Both the position numbers and the translations under genes were made by a program. Below, piece by piece: positions 6,677 through 12,443 of a stretch of 12,443 nucleotides of DNA (positions are counted from its first letter, which is position 1; every line of letters starts with the position of its first letter). This stretch comes from Chromera velia (lineage: Eukaryota; Sar; Chromeraceae): NCBI GenBank assembly GCA_018398765.1, contig JAHBMJ010003159.1, positions 1 to 12,443 on the forward strand. The letters run 5' to 3'. The notes under the pieces are model-generated. The model worked only from the letters and a program-made list of their open reading frames with translations, was not told where the DNA came from and did not search any database.

Positions 6677-9600
6677 CTGCATTCACGGATACATTTTGTA
6701 CAACCACACATGATGTTTCAGCGAAGGAGTTTCTGCCCTTGTCACCCCCCCACGGACCGCGACGCTCTGTGCGTACGCGTCAATCCCAAAACTGTCCACT
6801 ATCATTCAAAACAAGAAGAAAAGGTTGGTGATCAAAACAACAAAATTCCCATTCAGCAACACATCCATCCCCAAACCAAGCATGCTTCAATCGTGCAGGC
6901 AGAGGCAAAAAGCGACTCAGCAAGAAGCACTCTGACAAATACGCTGAGTGCGCTACATTAGTAGGAGAAAGCCAAACATTAGCTTCACACAAAGAAAGAT
7001 ACTCCGACGAGATGATGCGAAATGACAAAGAGCGAACAAGGCGAGAAGGCAAGGAAGGAAAAGAAAGAAAGGAAGCAGTATCGATCGATCGATCGATCGA
7101 AAAACACAGACACAGAAAGACAAGGAATGACTGTGCACACACAAAGGGCGTCTCAACAGCCAGTGGCTGCCTAACCGACCCCTCCTGTGCCTCCCCGTCG
7201 TTGACCCGCCATCTCGACACCATCGCCTCGTCTGTATCGTGCCAGTCTTTCTTCACCTGCACAGACGCTCAGACACACACACACACACACGCATTTACAT
7301 AGTCACGCCCACCTGTCCGCAGGCACCAGGCACAGAAGTCAACCTGTGAGAGCTCCAAATATTCGAATCAGGGGAGAAAAGAAGAGCAGAAAAACCACAC
7401 ATACGAAGGAGACTCTCGGGACCAAGTCTATTATATATTTGCACACGAAAACGAATTCTTTCACAGTCTTCTCAAAGAAACGAAAGAAAAGAAAGAACAG
7501 GAAACCGCCATGCATGCAACGACGAGAAGACAATCAACGCATCGACCTGAACGGGACTCCAGGGACTGAGGACGTAGTGGCCCTCCGTGAATTGCCAGTT
7601 GATGTGCTTCTTTGCACAGAGGGCAACGTAGACGTCCTCGAACTTGATGGGTCTGAGGAAGTCTGTAGGTTCCTCCGAGTCGCACTCTTGAGAGGGGTCG
7701 AAGGCGTTGGCGTCGCACATCCTCTTCATGAACTCTTTGGAGAACAGATACCTACAGGAAGGCAGGCAGGCAGGCACGCAGTATGCACGTGTAAGGTTGG
7801 TTCACGGACAGGCCTTTTCCAAGGGTGGGGGGACGGGGATGAGCGCTCGACCGCTGCTAAAGGACGTCTCAGGAGAGAGCCTTAACAAAAATCAGTGAAA
7901 GCAAAGACCTCGTCTGCACGCACCCTTTCTTCTTTTCCGAGAACCATTCACTAATCAATGTCAAAAACATCTTCTAGTGAGAAACAAATTGATCCTTCTG
8001 TGAAGAATCGACACGAATCTAGCAGAGCAGCCAATGAATCAAGCAGGCGTGCAGACAGGCAGACAGACCAGCAAAACACATACGTCTTTTATTCTTTCCT
8101 TTCCCTTCAACACCTGCATGTCCCCCTTCACACGTCTGTCTCTGTGCGTTCGTACGGAAATCTGGTTGCGTGTCTCTTTGTGCGTGCAAGTGCGGAAGTA
8201 CATTTGATGATGCGCTGAGGTGAAGGCCTCGAACTTCAATTCTTTCCCCTCCTGTCCTATCGAAGGAGACACGTCCATCTCAATTCCACATAAGCGGCTG
8301 GAAAAGGAAAAAAAGACTGGCGTCTATCCAAGTGAGGCAGAAGGAAAAGAAAAATCTTCTTTCTCTCCTTCCTTCTTCTTCCGACCATACACACACAGGA
8401 CGGGGCCTACCCAGCTCCTCCTGAGGCGTACACAAACTCCGTGTCGAGGTATTTGAGGAGAAACCCCAAATAGTGAGGCTCGTTTGGGTCAAAATTCTTC
8501 AAAAACTCCCCGAGGTTGTACGTCACAAGAAAGGCGTCGTCGTCCATCTTCATGAACCAGTCGCGCTGCTCGTACAGCTTTTGCCTGCAAGAAGACAGAG
8601 GGGGGGAGAGGGGCGGGAGAGAGGGAGAGTGAAGAAAATGAATCAACCAACAGAGGAGCAGGAGGATGAAAAAGGAATTGTGCCTTTTGACAGCGCGACA
8701 ACCCACGAAGGGGGGAAGGAGGTTTCAAGAGAAGAACCGCAGGACAAAAAGAAAAGAGTGGAGAGATCCACCTCGATCCTGCTGTCTTCTTTAGTCGTTC
8801 ATCAAACATGGACGCATTGAACGCTCAAAGGAATGAGACATGAGAAAGAGTGTTGAAGTACAGAAGACTCGACCGTTTCCAGAACGCAATGAGTGCATCA
8901 GATAGAAAAAGACCAACACACATAAGTGCACTGGAGTCCAAGGAATTCACCCCCGTTAAGCCACATGTTCATCGATCAATCCGCAGACGGGCACGGAACG
9001 AATAAAAATGGGGCATGCATGCACACGCACAGAGGACAGACGGAGGCAGAAGGACCAGGTAGGCAGGCAGGCAGGCAGCACGTACACAGATCGATCCATC
9101 CATCCATCCATCCATCCATCCGTCGATCAGTCAGTCGACTAACGTGCAGATCCAGTTGAAGGAGGACGTCACCTTCTTGTGCAGGTTGTCGTAGTCGTCA
9201 ATCTGGAGACCGACCTCCAGTACCCCATCCCCGTCAACCGAGCTGCACCCACCCACTCATGCACACAAACAAACCAGACGGTCCCTCCCAATCAATCAAT
9301 CAATCCAGTGGCTCGCTCGTGCAGAGGGAGGGCAGAAAGGGAAGGGAAGGGAAGGGAAGGGAAGGGAAGGGAAGGGAAGGGGAGGGGAGGGGAGAAGAAG
9401 AGATAGGAGAGGAGAGGGCGGGGAGTCAGGCGCCGCCTAAAGGAGGAATTGGAGGAAATGAAACAAGCAAACGACCTCAATTTGAAAAACCATCTATCCG
9501 AGTCCTTTCACACGACGAAGGGCGGTGACCAGAGCACACTGGGAGGCAGAAAATTCAACAGCCAGAGAGGCACACAGATGCAGAGAGGGGATTCAAAAGC

Positions 9601-10562
9601 TTGGATCTCATTGGCGGCGGGGAAGTGTCGCCCGACGCATGCTGTCACAGACCATTGCATAGATCCACTGACTGACTGAATCATTCACTCATTCCCTCTC
9701 TCCAGTACCGACCGACCGACAGACAGATAGACACAGCGACTGACTGACTGCCAGAGAGAGAGACTGACTGACTGACTGACTCTTCTGAAACATCCGGGGG
9801 GAGAGCACCGAGGACTGTGACGAAGTGGGGCGTGTGTTTTCCCCATGTGTTCATCACCCGTCGCCTTCTGACTTTGTACCCCCTCTGGTGGGTGAAGAGC
9901 ATGACCATCACGTTGTCTATCGAGTGGTCGACCCACTGGCTTGGCATGGACGTCTCGTCGGTGTTCTCTTCACCATCACCCCCACTCTCGCTTTCGCTTT
10001 GCTTCATACCCAGAAAAGACAACGCTTCTCCCTGCTTCCCCTCCTTCTGCCCCCGTTCCCGCTGTTTTCTGCTGCCTGGGATGAAATGAACGAGATCATC
10101 TCCGAAGGACCATTTGTCCTGAGCAGAAAGCTGTAGGAGGGTCTCCGGATCCCTCTTGTGCCTTTTGGGGGACCGTGTGAGATCATCGGAGTGCCCTCCA
10201 TAAGGGACAATGGAGGAGTTATGGGAAGTGGAGAAGAAAAAAGAATGAGCGTGGCCCGTCGGTAGATGTGACGAGGAGGAAGAAGTTGCATTCGTTCCCG
10301 CTTGATAGAAGAAAAACCCGTCTAATGAATGTCCGTGGTTGCTCTTGCCTGCTGTTTTTGTTTTTTGTCCTACCCCCCCTACTCGAGTGCTGTCTCTGTC
10401 CAAAAGGTGTTGAGGTGCTCTGCCCTTCTGCTTCTTCGATCTGAGGTCAGATGAAGACGGAGAGGAAACAGAAGGCAAAGTGACCTCCTCGCCAGTGCAG
10501 AACAGGGGCAAAACCGAGACAGTGAGGAGACACCAAGCCCACACACATCTGGAGACAGACAT
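6616..10562 (-). CDS. GT31 galactosyltransferase, core 1 beta-1,3-GalT (T-synthase)-like
   Basis: Six exons (10562-9781, 9242-9144, 8584-8411, 7751-7547, 7256-7180, 6676-6616) join in frame to 465 codons plus TGA. Residues 5-22 (RCVWAWCLLTVSVLPLFC) are a signal anchor, giving a type II Golgi topology. Residues 25-215 are a long Ser/Lys/Gly-rich stem with sequons N91-A-T and N115-S-S. The catalytic domain starts near N217 (NVMVMLFTHQRGYKVRRRRV). It has the metal-binding triad D308-D309-D310 in WFMKMDDDAF, the GGAGY loop at 349-353, E390-D391-V392 in IKFEDVYVALC, and a terminal TLHYV at 449-453. Order and spacing follow animal C1GalT (KADDDTY, GGAGY, ED, FHYV), which adds galactose from UDP-Gal to O-linked GalNAc. 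The exact acceptor here is unknown. The first in-frame ATG is used; a TGA lies upstream at 10656-10658. Exon 5's donor is the least certain junction. Confidence 0.85.
7081..7100. repeat. (TCGA)n microsatellite in GT31 intron 5
   Basis: Five perfect TCGA units, self-complementary, lie within the intron about 80 bases downstream of the exon 5 donor. Confidence 0.9.
7180..7256 (-). CDS. GT31 gene exon 5 (inferred)
   Basis: This 77-base exon is inferred from acceptor GTCTGTGCAG and an open frame VKKDWHDTDEAMVSRWRVND. It is needed to supply the roughly 45 residues that C1GalT proteins have between the HPF-like and HYV motifs, and it makes exon 6 join in frame. The donor GTCGGT (7179) gives phase 2. 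An alternative donor at 7140 would add 13 residues. Confidence 0.55.
7272..7290. repeat. (CA)n microsatellite before the exon 5 acceptor
   Basis: On the coding strand this is (TG)n, ending about 15 bases upstream of the exon 5 acceptor AG (7258-7257). Confidence 0.9.
7547..7751 (-). CDS. GT31 gene exon 4: GGAGY end and EDV motif
   Basis: This 205-base exon follows CTTCCTGTAG and encodes YLFSKEFMKRMCDA through IKFEDVYVALCAKKHINW to SPWSPVQ. It ends at CAG/GTCGAT (7546), phase 0. It contains the acidic EDV motif found near the active site in GT31 enzymes. Confidence 0.9.
7759..7776. repeat. (GGCA)n microsatellite at the exon 4 acceptor
   Basis: On the coding strand this reads (TGCC)n followed by TTCCTGTAG, so the microsatellite supplies most of the polypyrimidine tract for the exon 4 acceptor. 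Confidence 0.9.
8411..8584 (-). CDS. GT31 gene exon 3: DDD metal-binding motif
   Basis: This 174-base exon follows TTCTTGCAG and encodes QKLYEQRDWFMKMDDDAFLV and the following segment to ASGGAG. It holds the catalytic DDD triad and ends inside the GGAGY motif at donor GTAGGC (8410), phase 2. Confidence 0.92.
9058..9140. repeat. (GGCA)n and (CCAT)n tracts in GT31 intron 2
   Basis: GGCA units run at 9058-9078 and CCAT units at 9094-9120, followed by CGATCAGTCAGTCGACT up to the exon 2 donor. The donor of intron 2 therefore lies at the edge of tetranucleotide repeats. Confidence 0.85.
9144..9242 (-). CDS. GT31 gene exon 2
   Basis: This 99-base exon follows GGGTGCAG and encodes SVDGDGVLEVGLQIDDYDNL and then HKKVTSSFNWIC. 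That is the DxYxNLxxK helix region between the N-terminal strand and the DDD motif in GT31 enzymes. It ends at GTTAGT (9143), phase 2. Confidence 0.85.
9339..9393. repeat. (GGGAA)n pentanucleotide microsatellite in intron 1
   Basis: About eight GGGAA units grade into GGGGA units. The strong purine/pyrimidine strand asymmetry could adopt a triplex structure. Confidence 0.9.
9667..9780. repeat. (GACT)n and related tetranucleotide repeats at the exon 1 donor
   Basis: GACT/GACC/GACA units occupy most of this stretch. On the coding strand the tract begins GTCAGTCAGTCAGTCAGTC, and its first GTCAGT is the exon 1 splice donor. Confidence 0.85.
9781..10562 (-). CDS. GT31 gene exon 1: signal anchor, stem, start of catalytic domain
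   Basis: This 782-base exon encodes residues 1-260 plus two bases of codon 261. It ends ...LPPDVSE-GA, then donor GTCAGT at 9780, phase 2. The donor is the first unit of a (GTCA)n microsatellite. The ATG at 10562 has A at -3. An upstream in-frame GTG at 10607 is not expected to be used in a eukaryote. Confidence 0.8.
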
Positions 10563-10979
10563 CCTTAAAATCCTCCTCTCGCTGTCCCCCCTTGCGCCCC
10601 ACTGCACCCTTTTCTTTGCCCAACAGGCTTCGTGTCTTCTCCAGCGGCCTGTCAGTCAAGTGTCAAAGGATCCCTGTCATTGACCCGTTGACCGACTGCC
10701 AAGGCAACAACACAACAACCGACAAATATATCGATAGACTGCTACTCTCCCATGCAGACTGGAGACGGTCCGTATTGCTGTGTTTGCTGTTGCACTCTCG
10801 AAGGTTCTTATGCCGAGAACAACCACGAGATCTTGCACTTCTTCACACGTACTGCTATTTAACTCCTGTCTTTTCCCACATTTCTGATGCACTGTTCCCT
10901 GAGTTTTGCAGAAGTCTGAACTTCTGGTGAAATTTGTTCAAAAAAACCCGTTCTAGCAAGCTTGAAAATGCTTGAAATG
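10563..10979. other. 5' region of the GT31 gene, no other gene supported
   Basis: This lies upstream of the GT31 start codon on the minus strand and should hold its 5' UTR and promoter. A TATA-like ATATATTT occurs on the minus strand near 10725-10733, about 165 bases before the ATG; its role is a guess. A plus-strand open frame (10592-10930) shows no domain. Confidence 0.35.
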
Positions 10980-11454
10980 TATCTTTGGCCGATCGGCTGA
11001 GCCACGCGCATGGCTGAGCCATGCTGAGCCGCCTGGGCCGCGTGCATGCATGGGCGCGCGACGGCGGCGCCTCGCGTAAGATTTATCTGACGCGCTCCGT
11101 GCGAATGGCCCGGAGAGCGAAATTTATTCTTGTTGCCCCTGCTTTAAATTTGGAAAGTGCCTCCTCAGCTGAATTGTCTTTCCGGGGCCGAGCTTGGCGT
11201 GCGTTCAGACCTTCCTGTAAACGTCGGACGCAGGCATCCGTGTGGTCTGGGGGGTGTATTTTTTGTTAAGTGCCCTCTCAGCTTCGCTTTCCGGGCCATA
11301 TAGCCACGCGGAACCTTATATATTAGGTATATAGCCGTGTCGCGCTCGCGCCGGCGCGGCCCGCGCGATGGCCCGCGGGATCGATCAACCGCGACCAACG
11401 CACGCGCCGCGGGTACGCGCGGCAGCGTCGGAATGCGTCGGATAATTCGCAATG
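10980..11454. other. GC-rich region with short repeated motifs, no gene supported
   Basis: CpG-rich sequence begins near 10990. GGCTGAGCC-like units recur at 10995-11031. A CTTTCCGGGCC-like motif occurs three times: inverted at about 11103-11125, direct at 11155-11190 and direct at 11267-11300. The two direct copies share AAGTGCC and CTCAGCT ahead of the motif. An imperfect AT palindrome, TATATATTAGGTATATA, lies near 11317-11333. No coding frame resembles a known protein. Confidence 0.4.
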
Positions 11455-11659
11455 TTCAGCTTCCACACTCCTCTTTCCTCCTTTGCTACTACCCCTGTCC
11501 TCCCTGTGATCTTATATGTGTGTAGGTTTCCTGCCCATACTCTGGTTTTGCCAGGCATGGTCAGGCTCGGCCCGTGCTCACTATCTGTGCTCAGCTGGGC
11601 TCCCTGCCCCCTTTCTGCCGCTGGCGCAGATAAGATTTGGCTCCGAGGGTCCGCCCCCA
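11455..11659. repeat. 205-bp direct repeat, copy 1
   Basis: This is identical to copy 2 at 201 of 205 positions, and all four differences are transitions. It starts TTCAGCTTCCACACTCC and ends GGGTCCGCCCCCA. Flanking sequence outside the repeat is unrelated on the left and only weakly similar (CCCT) on the right, so the boundaries are sharp. Confidence 0.95.
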
Positions 11660-12175
11660 TGCCCTAAGGTAGGCCGACGAATCAGGCTACGTCCTTCCGC
11701 TGGCGGACTCGTTATGTGCCGGGCCGCCCAGAGGCAGGCCGGCCGAGTCTCTAGGGGAGGGTAGGCGGGCGTCAGTTTGGTCCCTCAAACGCGAAATCCT
11801 CGGTCGTTCTTTCATTTTTACCCCTCTACCAATTCCGGTTTTTCGTAGGTAAAAAAAAACATGCACCGATTCACTTTTCAACACTCTTTTAGGCCGTCTC
11901 ACTTGCCGTCTCTCGCTTTTACAGCTTGCTCTCTTCTTCTTAGTCTATTTCTTTGCTGTCTCTCCTTGCTATTCCCGTCTCCTTTTTGTCATTATTCGGC
12001 TCTTGCCGATTCTCCGTCCGCGACGATTCTCTGCGTGACGCAATCGGCGTTCAGTCGCGCTCACGCCTCAGGGCCCGACCCCGGCCTGCGCACGTGCGCA
12101 CGTGCAGTTCGTTCCAGCTGAACCTGCGTTCCCGCTCCGTTGTCGGGTTTGGTCTGGCTCCGCGTGAACTCCCAT
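11660..12175. other. Spacer between the two 205-bp repeats, nothing recognised
   Basis: These 516 bases contain a pyrimidine-rich middle (about 11880-12000) and GC-rich ends. No coding frame resembles a known protein, and no convincing primer-binding site or polypurine tract was found next to the repeats. Confidence 0.4.
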
Positions 12176-12380
12176 TTCAGCTTCCACACTCCTCTTTCCT
12201 CCTTTGCTACTGCCCCTGTCCTCCCTGTGATCTTATATGTGTGTAGGTTTCCTGCCCATACTCTGGTTTTGCCAGGCATGGTCAGACTCGGCCCGTACTC
12301 ACTATCTGTGCTCAGCTGGGCTCCCTGCCCCCTTTCTGCCGCTGGCGCAGATAAGATCTGGCTCCGAGGGTCCGCCCCCA
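12176..12380. repeat. 205-bp direct repeat, copy 2
   Basis: This lies 721 bases to the right of copy 1 in the same orientation. The sequence after it (12381-12443) does not repeat what follows copy 1, which argues against a simple 721-bp satellite array. Confidence 0.95.
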
Positions 12381-12443
12381 CACCCTCACAACCCCGCGAA
12401 GAAGACTACCATCGCGCCGCAGCGCACCAGCCGGGCCTAGCCC

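Noticed and set aside
10563-10607. N-terminal extension of the GT31 protein by 15 residues
   Set aside because: It would need a GTG start. The first in-frame ATG at 10562 gives a normal short cytosolic tail and signal anchor.
11633-11652. Dinoflagellate spliced-leader-like string (GATTTGGCTCCGAGGG)
   Set aside because: It only loosely resembles the known leader end and lacks the leader's 5' half and a proper donor site.
11455-12380. TRIM/LTR retrotransposon built from the 205-bp repeats
   Set aside because: On the minus strand the repeat begins TG, and a TGG lies just after one copy. However, the ends do not both finish in CA, no matching target duplication flanks the pair, and no clear polypurine tract exists. 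It stays only a possibility.
1-12443. CRISPR arrays, tRNA or rRNA genes
   Set aside because: No regularly spaced repeats with unique spacers and no tRNA- or rRNA-like conserved segments were seen; the tandem repeats present are simple microsatellites.

Overview
This looks like nuclear DNA of an intron-rich eukaryotic microbe. Both recognisable genes are split by GT-AG introns of about 290-660 bases. Both carry secretory signal or anchor sequences, have a purine at -3 of the ATG, and sit among many microsatellites and mobile-element remnants. Nothing is bacterial: there are no operons, and the long uninterrupted frames on the opposite strands mostly start at GTG or TTG and resemble no known protein. 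A chromerid or other alveolate alga is my best guess, but that is inference from style, not a proof.

Layout from left to right. Positions 282-1028 (minus strand) hold the 5' end of a thioredoxin/PDI-like gene, whose two exons join exactly before the WCGHC redox motif; the rest of the gene lies beyond position 1. Positions 1399-2151 hold an inverted-repeat foldback element with TTTAGTTAG-rich arms. Positions 2784-3237 hold a 5'-truncated non-LTR retrotransposon (LINE) on the minus strand, with a C-terminal ORF remnant, a (ATC)n tail and a 7-bp target-site duplication. Only 9 bases further lies a 1368-bp DNA transposon (3251-4618) flanked by TTAA, with long terminal inverted repeats and a 195-codon minus-strand frame broken by one TAG. 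Positions 4623-6615 are gene-poor and include a poly-C/N assembly blemish followed by a TG microsatellite.

Positions 6616-10562 (minus strand) hold the main gene: six exons encoding a 465-residue type II membrane protein with a GT31 galactosyltransferase domain most like core 1 beta-1,3-galactosyltransferase (C1GalT/T-synthase). Its DDD, GGAGY and EDV motifs are intact. Several of its introns have microsatellites lying directly on or beside splice sites. Positions 10980-12443 are GC-rich, with no recognised gene, but hold a 205-bp direct repeat (201 of 205 identical) and shorter repeated motifs.

Both genes would act in the secretory pathway (protein folding in the ER; O-glycan extension in the Golgi). 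They are 5.6 kb apart with mobile elements between, and I see no evidence that they are functionally linked.
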